Source: Lachnospiraceae bacterium (GTDB lineage Bacteria; Bacillota; Clostridia; Lachnospirales; Lachnospiraceae). Taken from it: a stretch of DNA of 52,610 bases. Below the pieces are notes generated by a model. It was not told the origin of the DNA. It ran no database searches and saw only the letters and a program-made list of their open reading frames with translations. The stretch is from contig JAGBEV010000025.1 of assembly GCA_017936785.1 (NCBI GenBank), positions 1 to 52,610 of the forward strand. The letters are read 5' to 3'. Every line of letters starts with the position of its first letter. Within the stretch, counting starts at the first letter, position 1. Both the position numbers and the translations under genes were made by a program. Positions 24,403 through 33,920 of the stretch are shown here, one piece after another.

Positions 24403-25977
24403 TTACAGATAGTTGAGCAGTGATGTCTGGGTGATCTTTCCGGTAGCCATCAGTGCTGCCTGATAGGACAATTCTACGCTGCCCAATTGTACAGCCACTT
24501 CCGTAATATCTGCATCTTCATTTTCAGAAGAAAGGGTTTTAAAACTGGTTTCCTGTGAAGACAGGCGGTTTTCCACCAATTCTATTCTGGCAGAACGGTT
24601 ACCTACTGTGGTCAATGCAGTATTGGCACGGTCAAGATAGCCCTGTGTTCTTGTAATACCGCCTTCAAAATCCTTTTGCATTTTGTCCTTTAAATAAGTC
24701 AGTGCTTTATTTGCCGCATCCAGCTTATCCTGCATCGTCTTTTTCTTAGTAGTATCTGTTTCATTTTCAATCAGGCCTTCTAATTTGGAAACTGTATCTT
24801 CCATGTCTATAACAGCCTCCACATTGGCTATCATCTCTTCCAGGTCACGACCTATATCATGGGTAAACACTTCATTTGCAATGGTATTGACCCTTACTTC
24901 CTGTCCAAATCCCACATCAAAGGAAATGATCTGTCTGGTATCATCATCGGGCTGTGCCGTAAGATAACCTTCATTATAAACCAGTTTCTTTGCTGCGTTA
25001 TCAGCAGGAGTCTCACAATAGAAGAAATGCTCAGGACGAAGATCGTTTTTGTCCCACTCCTCTTTTGTATAGGTAATACGGATTTTCCCTTCATCAATTT
25101 CATTTCCGGCAGCATCTTTTGTTCCCGTTTTATCTTTTACATTCTGAAGATCCGCATATAAGGAATCACTCAATATCACTTCACCGGTTTCAGGAATAAA
25201 AACTGCTTTCTTACCTGTCTCATTTTGTAATGCCAGATACGGATTCTTTTGGGGATCATTGGCTGAGATCACATCCGCTGTTACGGTCTGAAGGGTTCCG
25301 TTGCTGTCATAATACTGAATAACCGGCGCTGATGCCGCATCTGCAGAACATTGATTATAGGAAAGACGGATTCTGTGAAACGTATTTATTGTAATATCCT
25401 TTTCCTGAGTCGTTCCCGTAGGAGCATTTGTTGCCGTAAGATTCTCTAACCCTTTGGTATCAATATAAGTATAATCTCCCACCCTGTCTGAACCAAGTTG
25501 TTCCGTAATGGTATATTTCTTTTGGGTATCCTTTTCAAAGGCAAGGGATGTATCAGTCCTGTATCCGGTAAACACATAACGCCCTGCGCTTTCCGCATTA
25601 CCGATGGAATAGATTTCATCCCGGAGACCTTTCATATTTTCCAGTGTCTTCTGGCGGTCTTTTGCAGTCTTAAATCCTTCCGAACCGGAGGTGCAGTCCC
25701 CATACATATCCGTAATGACTTCTATTGCAGTATCGATCGCCGACTCTGTAATGGTAAGCCAGCTGTTAGCATCCGGCACATTCTTTTTGTAATATTGCTG
25801 TACCTCGCTTAAATTGGTACGCAGTCTCAATGCCCTGATGGCAACTACCGGATCATCGCTGGGTCTGTTTATCTTTTTTCCTGTAGCAAGCTGGTTATTG
25901 AGCTTATCTTCCAATACTTTATTACCATTAATATTGGTGATCGCATTATTTTGTATGATTTTGTTGGTAATCCTCAT
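24403..25977 (-). CDS. flgL: Flagellar hook-filament junction protein FlgL (HAP3)
   Basis: A 524-residue HAP3. The flagellin-like N terminus RITNKIIQNNAITNINGNKV with LNNQLATGKKINRPSDDP is diagnostic, as is the C terminus ENRLSSQETSFKTLSSENED-ADITEVAVQLGSVELSYQAA. The middle domain (about 170-390) is unusually long compared with the ~300-residue FlgL of Bacillus, giving a surface-exposed insert. It forms the second junction ring between hook and filament. GGGAGGGATAAC precedes the start; it follows the second flgK copy by 33 bases. Confidence 0.93.
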   Translation of the reverse strand: MRITNKIIQNNAITNINGNKVLEDKLNNQLATGKKINRPSDDPVVAIRALRLRTNLSEVQQYYKKNVPDANSWLTITESAIDTAIEVITDMYGDCTSGSEGFKTAKDRQKTLENMKGLRDEIYSIGNAESAGRYVFTGYRTDTSLAFEKDTQKKYTITEQLGSDRVGDYTYIDTKGLENLTATNAPTGTTQEKDITINTFHRIRLSYNQCSADAASAPVIQYYDSNGTLQTVTADVISANDPQKNPYLALQNETGKKAVFIPETGEVILSDSLYADLQNVKDKTGTKDAAGNEIDEGKIRITYTKEEWDKNDLRPEHFFYCETPADNAAKKLVYNEGYLTAQPDDDTRQIISFDVGFGQEVRVNTIANEVFTHDIGRDLEEMIANVEAVIDMEDTVSKLEGLIENETDTTKKKTMQDKLDAANKALTYLKDKMQKDFEGGITRTQGYLDRANTALTTVGNRSARIELVENRLSSQETSFKTLSSENEDADITEVAVQLGSVELSYQAALMATGKITQTSLLNYL

Positions 25978-26010
25978 GTTATCCCTCCCTATCGGAATGC
26001 TGCTTTACCA

Positions 26011-27897
26011 TTATACCCCGGTATCCAGAATCAGTTTGTCATATACTTCCGTCAAAACAGAGATCATTTGAGAAGCCAGATTATAGGAATGCTGGAACTG
26101 AACCAGATTCAACGCTTCTTCATCAGAATCCACACCACTGATGGACAATCTCTGATTATCGATGCTGCCTGCAATATTGGCATAGCTTTCAGACAAAATA
26201 TTGGCGCTTTGTGCATTTAATGCCACATCTGCCAGTATACACTGTAAAAAGTCACCTGCACTGCAGCCCCTGAAGCTCATCATGGATGTGTCGGTTTTCA
26301 ATTTCAAAAGATCATCCACAACATCGCTTTTGCTTTCCCCTTCTGTTTCTCCCGTATGGGTAGCCAGCTTCTGGGGATCATCTACCATGTCTTTATTTAC
26401 ATTAAAATTCTTTGCTGTCAGATAATAGTAGCTGTCTCCGTTACTGGATATGACAGTACCATCAGTAATCTTCTTCCGGGAATCCAGGAATTTTCTCTGG
26501 GTGTTGTCTGTTGCCTCGTCTGCCGTAAATACAATATCCGCAGGCTGTGCATATCCATCCACGCTTCCATCCTGGGTTACAACATTATTAAATGCTTCCG
26601 CAAAAATTCTGACCCATTCGTTTAACTGTTCCTGATAATAAGGAATTCCCTGATAGGATACTGTATAACCTACGCTGGCATCCTTCCCTATACGGCCTGA
26701 ATCCGGCATCTGGGCATTTTTATTGGGATCATCACTAATAATAAAAGTATAGTTCTTAATATTGCCGTCTCCGTCATAGGTTACATCAAAGCTGTCAAAA
26801 TAATATTCCTTATTGCCCAGGGTAATAAGACCTCCGTTATTGGGAAGGATACAACTGGAAAGGCTTTTCAGATAATCCGCTGTAATATCTACTGTTACTG
26901 TCATTTTTCCTTCGTTGTTTCTTGAGACATCAGCTACGGTTCCCTTAAAATTCTCTCCGTTATTTCCATCCCGGATTTCAATCAGTCCTCTTAATTCTCC
27001 ACCGATCTGATTGCTGTAAACAGAAAATTCTCTTCCATCATTCCAGTAGATCCGATAAAGACCTTCCGCATCGGACTGATTCATATTTTCATAATTAGGT
27101 CTCGCCTCGCAGACCAGCTCGTTATAACGGCTGGAATCTACCAGAGTCTGTCCTCCTGCAATCTTAACAATATAGCGGGTTGCTCCTGTTACCCTGTCCG
27201 GATAATTGGAATCATACACCGGCTGTTCATCTACAGTGGTGTCCACGATCTTGGAAAGCTTATCAATGATCAGATCCCTCTGGTCACGCAGTTCGTTTGC
27301 TCTGGCACCTGTTAATTCGATGACATTGATCTGCTTATTCAAAGAAGCGATCTCCTGGGAATAAGAATTGATCTGTTCAATTTTATTTTTAATCTCCAGA
27401 TTCACATCTACCTGCATGCGTTCCAGATTTGCCGCCATAGTGTTAAAGTAATAGGTGAGATTTCCTGCAAATCCGATAAACTGCTCTTTGGTAGTAGAAT
27501 CTCCGGAATTCTTCTTCAACTCTTCTATAGTAGTATACATTTTTTCAAAGATCGTTGCGAAACCATCTACAGTGGTATCATCCTTGAAATAATCCTCAAT
27601 CTGCTTCATATAATATTCAAGCTCTTGAAATTCTCCAAGATGGGCATTATTATTCCAGTATTTGAAATCATAAAAAGCATCCCGCTGTCTCTCAATGGCA
27701 ATGGTATCCACGCCGCTTCCGGCACAGCCGTATGTAGTATATGTCCTAAGGGCATTAGATGCCTGCTGGGTAACTGTCTGCCTGGAATATCCCTCTGTAT
27801 TTACATTGGAAATATTATTTGCAGTTGTATTGAGTCCGGCATTTGCTGCCGTAAGTCCTGTATAAGCAATATTCAGTCCAAAAAATGTAGATGACAT
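26011..27897 (-). CDS. flgK: Second FlgK-type hook-filament junction protein
   Basis: A 628-residue HAP1 homologue. The N-terminal rod/hook motif is LNIAYTGLTAANAGLNTTAN with NISNVNTEGYSRQTV at 28-42. The C-terminal hook-family end is DSDEEALNLVQFQHSYNLAS-QMISVLTEVYDKLI. It lies 15 bases after another complete flgK gene and is about 75 residues longer, with a larger central region carrying several cysteines. The two are clearly paralogous but well diverged, so this is an old tandem duplication, not an assembly repeat. Whether both build the same ring, or one replaces the other under some condition, is unknown. Confidence 0.9.
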   Translation of the reverse strand: MSSTFFGLNIAYTGLTAANAGLNTTANNISNVNTEGYSRQTVTQQASNALRTYTTYGCAGSGVDTIAIERQRDAFYDFKYWNNNAHLGEFQELEYYMKQIEDYFKDDTTVDGFATIFEKMYTTIEELKKNSGDSTTKEQFIGFAGNLTYYFNTMAANLERMQVDVNLEIKNKIEQINSYSQEIASLNKQINVIELTGARANELRDQRDLIIDKLSKIVDTTVDEQPVYDSNYPDRVTGATRYIVKIAGGQTLVDSSRYNELVCEARPNYENMNQSDAEGLYRIYWNDGREFSVYSNQIGGELRGLIEIRDGNNGENFKGTVADVSRNNEGKMTVTVDITADYLKSLSSCILPNNGGLITLGNKEYYFDSFDVTYDGDGNIKNYTFIISDDPNKNAQMPDSGRIGKDASVGYTVSYQGIPYYQEQLNEWVRIFAEAFNNVVTQDGSVDGYAQPADIVFTADEATDNTQRKFLDSRKKITDGTVISSNGDSYYYLTAKNFNVNKDMVDDPQKLATHTGETEGESKSDVVDDLLKLKTDTSMMSFRGCSAGDFLQCILADVALNAQSANILSESYANIAGSIDNQRLSISGVDSDEEALNLVQFQHSYNLASQMISVLTEVYDKLILDTGV

Positions 27898-27912
27898 CTA
27901 ATCACTTCCCTT

Positions 27913-29568
27913 CTATGATGCTCCCAGTGTATTGATGATATGTTCCATCATTTCGTCAATCACATTGATATAACGGCTTGATGCATTATAAGCGTTCTGG
28001 AATTTTATCATATTGCTCAATTCCTCATCATCCGAAACGCCCACAACCTGCTGTCTGGCACATTCCGTACTGTCTACTGTGGTTGACTGGTTTTCATATA
28101 CGCTTTTAAATACCGAACCGCCATATGCCACATGACTGACAATATTGGAGTAAAAATCGACGAGATTGCTTTTATTTGTCACATTAGGGTTTAATGTATA
28201 AGCCTCTGTTGTAAATACATCCTGCAGCAGCTGCGCCACTTTGTAATCTTCCTTTTCATCCGGTCTGATAAAGCCCAGTAATGCAGCTTCCTTCTTTAAG
28301 TCCGGGTTAATGACCATATTGGCAATGGTATATAAAGTACTTTCATTACCGGGTGTGGGGTCCTCTTTGACATAAACACCGTTTTCATCATATCCCGGCG
28401 AAGTGATCTTTTGAAATAACTGAATCGGATTTCCGTTTTTATCCACCAGATAATTGTTATCCGCATCTGCTGAAGCAGCCAGCGCTGCATTCATCTGGAT
28501 TGCAATGTTATGGACCAGTTTGTCAAATTCCGCCTGTACATTCATGATCACAGACTGTCCGATGGTTTTATTATATGTTTCCGCATCCTGATCCAGATCG
28601 GTGTAATTCGCCCTATGATCTCCTCTGGCAAGAAGCTGTGCCTTCATGGTTCCTATATCCGTATTTCTTGCCGTGGACATTTCCTGGGTCAGGTCAAAAA
28701 CCTTACTGTTGGTCAGATCAGGCACTTCTGTGCCATCTGCCAGTGTAGTGATCCTGGCATCCATCCGCCAGTATGGTGTATAAAAGCCCGTTTCAGAATC
28801 CCTTGCCACGCTCATTTCAAAAACGCTGCTTCTTGTAACCAGCTGGTGTCCTTCTGCCTTGACCAGCACGGCACCGTCAAAATCTTCTTTATATTCTATA
28901 TGTACAATGCTTCCTAATTCATCCAGAAGCGCATTTCTTTCATCTCTCAGATCGTTGGCGTGTTCAAACCCGCCTGCTTCTATTTTTAAAATAGAATTAT
29001 TCAACTCATAAATTCTGTCTGCAATTTCATTTACCCGGTCTACATTCCCCTTGATCTGAACATTCAGATTGTCCTGAAAATCGCTCATATCTTTATAAAC
29101 AGCCTGGGCACGCTCTAAAAACTGAGATGCGCGCTGTACCAGAAGTCCCTGTTTAACAGTGCTGGAAGGCTCCTTTGCCAATTCACCTACAGCCTCCCAT
29201 AAATTGCCAAGAGAATCTGCAAAAGACTCTCCGTTCAATTCTCCCAGAAGATCTTCAACCTCTGTAAAGGCATTATAAGACACCTGATAAAAGGACATCC
29301 TGCCAGCCTCACGACGATAGGTCTGGTCCAGAAAATAGTCTCTTATCTGTCTTGTCTGGGCATAATATACTCCTAATCCTGTTTGTTTATTGGAAACAGC
29401 TTTTGAATCTACAGATATGGTATTATAACTTCTTGCAGCCTGGGCAACCTGCTGTCTTGTATAACCTCCGGTTTCTACATTGGACAGGTTGTGAGCTACG
29501 GTATTAAGACCATTTTGACTTGTTTGTAATCCGGATGTTCCCACATATAAAGCGCCGAATAAAGACAT
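27913..29568 (-). CDS. flgK: Flagellar hook-filament junction protein FlgK (HAP1)
   Basis: A 551-residue HAP1 with the canonical N terminus GALYVGTSGLQTSQNGLNTV and NLSNVETGGYTRQQVAQ. A coiled segment follows (VNEIADRIYELNNSILKIEA), then GFEHANDLRDERNALLDELG, and the C terminus is DDEELSNMIKFQNAYNASSR-YINVIDEMMEHIINTL. It forms the first junction ring on the hook. It lies 22 bases after flgN and 15 bases before the second flgK. The shorter length and position directly after flgN make this the more standard copy. Confidence 0.95.
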   Translation of the reverse strand: MSLFGALYVGTSGLQTSQNGLNTVAHNLSNVETGGYTRQQVAQAARSYNTISVDSKAVSNKQTGLGVYYAQTRQIRDYFLDQTYRREAGRMSFYQVSYNAFTEVEDLLGELNGESFADSLGNLWEAVGELAKEPSSTVKQGLLVQRASQFLERAQAVYKDMSDFQDNLNVQIKGNVDRVNEIADRIYELNNSILKIEAGGFEHANDLRDERNALLDELGSIVHIEYKEDFDGAVLVKAEGHQLVTRSSVFEMSVARDSETGFYTPYWRMDARITTLADGTEVPDLTNSKVFDLTQEMSTARNTDIGTMKAQLLARGDHRANYTDLDQDAETYNKTIGQSVIMNVQAEFDKLVHNIAIQMNAALAASADADNNYLVDKNGNPIQLFQKITSPGYDENGVYVKEDPTPGNESTLYTIANMVINPDLKKEAALLGFIRPDEKEDYKVAQLLQDVFTTEAYTLNPNVTNKSNLVDFYSNIVSHVAYGGSVFKSVYENQSTTVDSTECARQQVVGVSDDEELSNMIKFQNAYNASSRYINVIDEMMEHIINTLGAS

Positions 29569-29590
29569 ACGATATCACCTCGTTACCAAT

Positions 29591-30109
29591 CTACTGCTTT
29601 GCATCAAAGCTTTTCTGAATACTTCCCATAGTACTTCCCGAATTAAATGCATCCCGGGTATAATTAGCAGTCTCCGGAGCGGCTTTCATGCTCTTTAACA
29701 CATTCATGTTGTACTGAATCATTTCCAGAGAGCTTTGGATCAGATCCCTGTTCTGGTCATTGACACGGACCATCTGATTCATTGTGATCTTCAATCTGCC
29801 ATGAATATCTGACAAACGTTTCTGTTCAGCAGGTCTTCCTGCCAAAAGCGTAGTTAATTGGCTTAATTTTAATGTTTGAACGTCCCTGTTCAATACTGTG
29901 GCAATATCCTTCATGACTTTTTCCCGTTCCTTATCCAAACGGTTTACTCTGCCCACAATAATTTGTTCCTCATCCGTGATCTTTTCTAATTTTGCAATAT
30001 CCCCTTCGATGATCACCGGGGTTTTCTGCATGGATAATTCCAACAGCTTTTCATATTCACTATTTTCCTGTTCCAGAAGATCCATTAGATTTTCCATTAA
30101 ACTAGCCAT
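29591..30109 (-). CDS. flgN: FlgN-family export chaperone
   Basis: A 172-residue helical protein starting MASLMENLMDLLEQENSEYE-KLLELSMQKTPVIIEGDIAKLEKITDEEQ, the N-terminal pattern of FlgN (one to two long helices with a hydrophobic 'KTPVIIEGD' turn). FlgN keeps FlgK and FlgL unfolded for secretion. It lies between flgM (17-base gap) and flgK (22-base gap), its standard place in Firmicutes. The ribosome site is GAGGTAATTCC before the ATG. Confidence 0.9.
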   Translation of the reverse strand: MASLMENLMDLLEQENSEYEKLLELSMQKTPVIIEGDIAKLEKITDEEQIIVGRVNRLDKEREKVMKDIATVLNRDVQTLKLSQLTTLLAGRPAEQKRLSDIHGRLKITMNQMVRVNDQNRDLIQSSLEMIQYNMNVLKSMKAAPETANYTRDAFNSGSTMGSIQKSFDAKQ

Positions 30110-30126
30110 TGGAATTACCTCATTTC

Positions 30127-30411
30127 CTACAGAGCCAAGGTGCCCTGATTGATTTTCTCTAAAAGCTTATCAGCAAAGCTGTCGGCACTTACCTGATAGG
30201 TTCCTGCATCCACCTGTGCTTTGATGGAATCTACAAGTCCTGTTCTGATATCAGGCGCTGCTGCCACTGCCGCTTTTGCAGTCTGAATGCCTTTCCCTGT
30301 ATTGGAAATGGAGACTGCATCAGAAAATCCTTTTTTCTGGGTCTTAGATGTTTTTGCAGTCTGTGTTGTACTGTACATCTGCTGTATTTGTGTATATGAT
30401 CCAATACGCAT
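30127..30411 (-). CDS. flgM: Anti-sigma-28 factor FlgM
   Basis: A 94-residue FlgM: an N-terminal flexible part (MRIGSYTQIQQMYSTTQTAK) and a C-terminal sigma-binding helix region, DIRTGLVDSIKAQVDAGTYQ followed by VSADSFADKLLEKINQG. It holds SigD inactive until secreted after hook completion. The ATG at 30411 has AAGGAGG nine bases upstream; the longer open frame would start inside the SigD promoter. It is the first gene of the late operon and is itself transcribed from a SigD promoter, a feedback loop. Confidence 0.93.
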   Translation of the reverse strand: MRIGSYTQIQQMYSTTQTAKTSKTQKKGFSDAVSISNTGKGIQTAKAAVAAAPDIRTGLVDSIKAQVDAGTYQVSADSFADKLLEKINQGTLAL

Positions 30412-30454
30412 AAGACGTTCCTCCTTCCGTGGATTATGCTGTGTCTTATTATGA

Positions 30455-30481
30455 TTATCGGCAAGTTTCACAAATTCTTTA
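30455..30481 (-). promoter_or_regulatory. Consensus SigD promoter of flgM-flgN-flgK-flgK-flgL-fliW-csrA
   Basis: Exact sigma-28 consensus on the minus strand: TAAA (30478-30481), 15-base spacer, GCCGATAA (30455-30462). The TAA of the -35 is the stop codon of coaBC (30479-30481). No terminator separates coaBC from flgM, so read-through from the pantothenate operon may also reach the flagellar genes. Confidence 0.9.
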
Positions 30482-31681
30482 GCAGCTTTTTGGAAAAATT
30501 TTTAATAACTCTGAAAGCAGCTCATCTGCCGCCTCTTCTTTTGCCATCATAGGAACATCTCTGGTATCTTCCCCGGTGATCAGTGTCAGATGGTTGGTAT
30601 CCGTTCCGAATCCCGCTCCCGCCTCACGCAGGCTGTTGGCTGCGATCATATCCGCATTTTTCTTTAAGAGCTTTTGTCTGGAATTTTCCAATACCTGCTC
30701 CGTTTCCATGGAAAAACCGCAAAGTACCTGGCCTTCTTTCTTATGCTCTCCCAGATATGCCAGAATATCCCTGGTCCTTGTAAGGGCAACGGACATATCA
30801 CCTTCGCTTTTTTTGATCTTATGATCCGCTGTTTCTACAGGCGTATAATCTGCCACAGCAGCCGCCATAACGATCATGTCCGCATTTTCACTTTCTGCAG
30901 TCACTGCCTGAAACATATCTTCAGCGCTTTCCGTATAGACAGTTTTTACAAAAGGCGGCGGTGCCAGCTCCACAGGACCGCTGATGAGGGTTACATCCGC
31001 TCCCCGAAGCATTGCCTGTCTTGCTATGGCATATCCCATTTTACCTGTGGAATGGTTGGTAATAAAGCGGACCGGGTCTATGCTTTCTCTGGTAGGTCCT
31101 GCCGTTACCAATACCTTTTTCCCTGCCATATCCTTTTCTTTGGCAATTTCATAAAGCACATGATCCACCAGCACTTCTTCCCTTGGCATTTTGCCCGCTC
31201 CCACATCCCGGCATGCCAGTCTGCCCACCTCCGGCGGGATCACGGTTATTCCATATTGTTTTAATTTTTCCAGGTTGTTCTGTACTATTTTATTTTCAAA
31301 CATATTGGTATTCATCGCCGGAGACACCAAAATAGGGCATTTTGCCGCAAGGAGCATGGTGGAAAGCATATCGTCGGCAATCCCGTTTGCCATCTTTCCG
31401 ATGATATTTGCCGATGCCGGCGCTACCAGAAACACATCCGCCTGTTTGGACAGTGAAACATGCGCTACATGAAACTGAAAGTTCCTGTCAAAGGTATCCA
31501 CCAGACATTTATGATTGGTCAGCGTTTCAAAAGTAATGGGATTGATAAAATTTACTGCATTTTCCGTCATGACCACATGAACCTCTGCACCCATCTTTAC
31601 CAGCATGGATGCTACATTTGCCATTTTGTATGCAGCGATGGAGCCGGTAACCCCCAGTACAACTGTTTTTCCTTCTAACAT
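30479..31681 (-). CDS. coaBC: Phosphopantothenoylcysteine decarboxylase/synthetase CoaBC
   Basis: A 400-residue bifunctional enzyme of CoA synthesis. The N-terminal flavoprotein CoaC domain shows LGVTGSIAAYKMANVASMLV, THVSLSK-like HVAHVSLSKQADVFLVAPAS-ANIIGKMANGIADDMLSTM and PAMNTNMF. The C-terminal CoaB synthetase shows VLVTAGPTRESIDPVRFITN, HSTGKMGYAIA, AAAVADYTP and FSMETE. It converts 4'-phosphopantothenate and cysteine to 4'-phosphopantetheine with CTP. The start abuts the panD stop (TAAATG). Its stop codon is part of the downstream SigD promoter. Confidence 0.96.
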   Translation of the reverse strand: MLEGKTVVLGVTGSIAAYKMANVASMLVKMGAEVHVVMTENAVNFINPITFETLTNHKCLVDTFDRNFQFHVAHVSLSKQADVFLVAPASANIIGKMANGIADDMLSTMLLAAKCPILVSPAMNTNMFENKIVQNNLEKLKQYGITVIPPEVGRLACRDVGAGKMPREEVLVDHVLYEIAKEKDMAGKKVLVTAGPTRESIDPVRFITNHSTGKMGYAIARQAMLRGADVTLISGPVELAPPPFVKTVYTESAEDMFQAVTAESENADMIVMAAAVADYTPVETADHKIKKSEGDMSVALTRTRDILAYLGEHKKEGQVLCGFSMETEQVLENSRQKLLKKNADMIAANSLREAGAGFGTDTNHLTLITGEDTRDVPMMAKEEAADELLSELLKIFPKSC

Positions 31682-32074
31682 TTATTCCAAATCCTCCAGT
31701 CTTCCGTGTTTTTCATAACGGGTAATCCGGGAGGCATGATTGTCTTCATCCACAAAAACAACTCTGGGGGGATTCTCTTTCAATTCTTCCGGTGTCATCA
31801 TGGCGTATGCCATAATGATGATCTTATCTCCCACGGATACCATTCTGGCAGCCGCACCGTTTAAGCAGATCATGCCGCTGCCCCGTTTTCCGCTGATCAC
31901 ATAGGTTTCAAACCGGGAACCGTTGTCAATATCCACGATCTGTACTTTTTCATATTCCATGATTCCCGATTGCTCCAAAAGTTCCTCATCAATGGTAATG
32001 CTTCCGATATAATTAAGCTCCGCCTGTATCACGGTAGCGCGGTGAATTTTGCTTTTCAATGCCTGTATCTGCAT
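31682..32074 (-). CDS. panD: Aspartate 1-decarboxylase PanD
   Basis: A 130-residue pyruvoyl enzyme precursor. The self-cleavage site is in YIGSITID (Gly-Ser near residues 24-25), and [25 protein letters not shown]-like [34 protein letters not shown] and IIMAYAMM are the family strands. It makes beta-alanine from aspartate for pantothenate. AGGAGAAAAATT precedes the ATG. Adjacent to panC and coaBC. Confidence 0.96.
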   Translation of the reverse strand: MQIQALKSKIHRATVIQAELNYIGSITIDEELLEQSGIMEYEKVQIVDIDNGSRFETYVISGKRGSGMICLNGAAARMVSVGDKIIIMAYAMMTPEELKENPPRVVFVDEDNHASRITRYEKHGRLEDLE

Positions 32075-32148
32075 AATTTTTCTCCTTTCGACTGCCTGTG
32101 ATCATCAATTTTGAGTTTCATGATCATCCATGGTATCCTGAGCACTGC

Positions 32149-32994
32149 TTATGATTCTACAATAAAGTTATCGATCAGACGGGTCTTTCCGATATAAACC
32201 GCCATTGCTACCAGAGTATTCTTTCCTATGGTATCCACTTTTTCAATATCATCCATGCTGACCGCCTCTACATAGTCAATCTTAGCCAAAGGCTCTTTTT
32301 CAATATTGGCTTTCATGGCTGCCACAAGCTCTCCGGCATCTTTCACACCTTCCGAAACCAGCTTTTCTCCCAAACGGATGGTCCGGCTTAAGATCAGCGC
32401 TGCCTTCCTCTCCTCTTCATTTAAATAGGTGTTTCTGGAGCTTTTGGCAAGTCCGTCTTCTTCTCTGATAATAGGACATCCTACGATCTCCACATCCATA
32501 TTCAGATCCTTTACCATACGGCGGATCACTGCTAACTGCTGGGCATCCTTTTGTCCAAAGAACGCCTTGTCCGGCGTTACGATGTTAAACAGCTTGTTTA
32601 CCACAGTGCAGACACCACGAAAATGAATGGGTCTGGATTTTCCGCAAAGCTCCTTGGTCAGTCCGTTCATGTCCACGAAAGAACAGAAGCCTTCTGCATA
32701 CATTTCTTCTACTTCGGGATGGAAGATCAGATCCACACCGATGGATTCACAAAGCTTTGCATCCGCTTCCAGATCTCTGGGATAGCTGTCTAAATCTTCA
32801 TTTGCCCCAAACTGCATGGGATTGACAAATATACTTGCCACTACCTTGTCACATTCGCTCCTTGCGCGCTTCATCAGGCTTCCATGACCTTCATGGAGAT
32901 ATCCCATGGTAGGCACAAATCCTACGGTCAGTCCCTCTCTTTTCCATTCTTTTACCTGTGATCTTACTTCACTGATTTTTCCTGTTATCTGCAT
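32149..32994 (-). CDS. panC: Pantothenate synthetase PanC
   Basis: A 281-residue ATP-dependent ligase joining pantoate and beta-alanine. It shows VGFVPTMGYLHEGHGSLM (HxGH nucleotide-binding motif near residues 34-37), VASIFVNPMQFGANEDLDSY-PRDLEADAKLC, VDLIFHPEVEEMY, FRGVCTVVNKLFNIVTPDKA and FFGQKDAQQLAVIRRMVKDL. The KSSRNTYLNEEER motif of the active site is present. Standard length. The gap to panD is 74 bases, without a terminator. Confidence 0.97.
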   Translation of the reverse strand: MQITGKISEVRSQVKEWKREGLTVGFVPTMGYLHEGHGSLMKRARSECDKVVASIFVNPMQFGANEDLDSYPRDLEADAKLCESIGVDLIFHPEVEEMYAEGFCSFVDMNGLTKELCGKSRPIHFRGVCTVVNKLFNIVTPDKAFFGQKDAQQLAVIRRMVKDLNMDVEIVGCPIIREEDGLAKSSRNTYLNEEERKAALILSRTIRLGEKLVSEGVKDAGELVAAMKANIEKEPLAKIDYVEAVSMDDIEKVDTIGKNTLVAMAVYIGKTRLIDNFIVES

Positions 32995-33043
32995 TTTTTC
33001 CAGCTCCTCTGAATTTAATCTGTTTTATTTTCCTTATCCCGAT

Positions 33044-33871
33044 TTAGTACAGTTTCTCTAATACATCATCTGCAATGGTATACTCATGTTCTTTTGCCGG
33101 GAAAGTTCCTTCCTGCACTTCTTTACAATATGCCTGAAAGGCTTCCTTCATCACTTCTCCCACATTGGCAAATCTCTTTACGAATTTAGGTGTAAAATCG
33201 GAAAACATTCCTAACATATCCTGATATACCAGCACCTGTCCGTCACAGACATTTCCTGCACCGATTCCAATGGTAGGGATTTCCAGTTCCTTTGAGATCA
33301 GCTCTGCCAGCTTAGCAGGAACACATTCCAATACTACACCGAAAGCGCCTGCTTCTTCAATTGCCTTTGCATCTTCCAACAGCTTTCTGGCTGCAGCCTC
33401 ATTCTTACCCTGTACCTTAAATCCTCCAAAGGCATTGATAGATTGCGGGGTCAATCCTAAATGTGCCATAACAGGAATGCCTGCCGCAGTGATGGCTTTG
33501 ATCTGAGGACACACTTCTGCGCCGCCTTCCAGTTTTACCGCATCTGCCCTGCCTTCCTTCATCAGGCGTCCTGCATTTACTACTGCATCATATACGCTGG
33601 TCTGATAAGACATAAAAGGCATATCGATGATCAGCAGGGCATTCTTTACACCTCTTGCAACTGCAGCGCCGTGATGTATCATATCTTCCATTGTAACGGA
33701 AATGGTATCTTCATATCCCAATACCACATTTCCCAAAGAATCTCCTACTAAAATTGAGTTTACACCGGACTCATCAATGAGCTTTGCCGTAGAATAATCA
33801 TAAGCTGTGAGCATGGTCAGTTTTTCGCCTTTTTTCTTTGCTTCTCTAAATGTTACAACTGTGTTTTTCAT
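33044..33871 (-). CDS. panB: 3-methyl-2-oxobutanoate hydroxymethyltransferase PanB
   Basis: A 275-residue ketopantoate-forming enzyme using methylene-THF. Motifs: [68 protein letters not shown] and [20 protein letters not shown], with a C-terminal [20 protein letters not shown]. The ATG at 33871 (AAAGGGATTGG upstream) is preferred over an in-frame TTG eight codons earlier. It lies between panC and the DUF2520 gene. Confidence 0.97.
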   Translation of the reverse strand: MKNTVVTFREAKKKGEKLTMLTAYDYSTAKLIDESGVNSILVGDSLGNVVLGYEDTISVTMEDMIHHGAAVARGVKNALLIIDMPFMSYQTSVYDAVVNAGRLMKEGRADAVKLEGGAEVCPQIKAITAAGIPVMAHLGLTPQSINAFGGFKVQGKNEAAARKLLEDAKAIEEAGAFGVVLECVPAKLAELISKELEIPTIGIGAGNVCDGQVLVYQDMLGMFSDFTPKFVKRFANVGEVMKEAFQAYCKEVQEGTFPAKEHEYTIADDVLEKLY

Positions 33872-33920
33872 TTTTCCAATCCCTTTCTTTTTCAATTCTC
33901 CAAATTCTCCGCTGAACTTT

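Noticed and set aside
30674-31264. 196-codon plus-strand frame
   Set aside because: Antisense to coaBC, no start signal.
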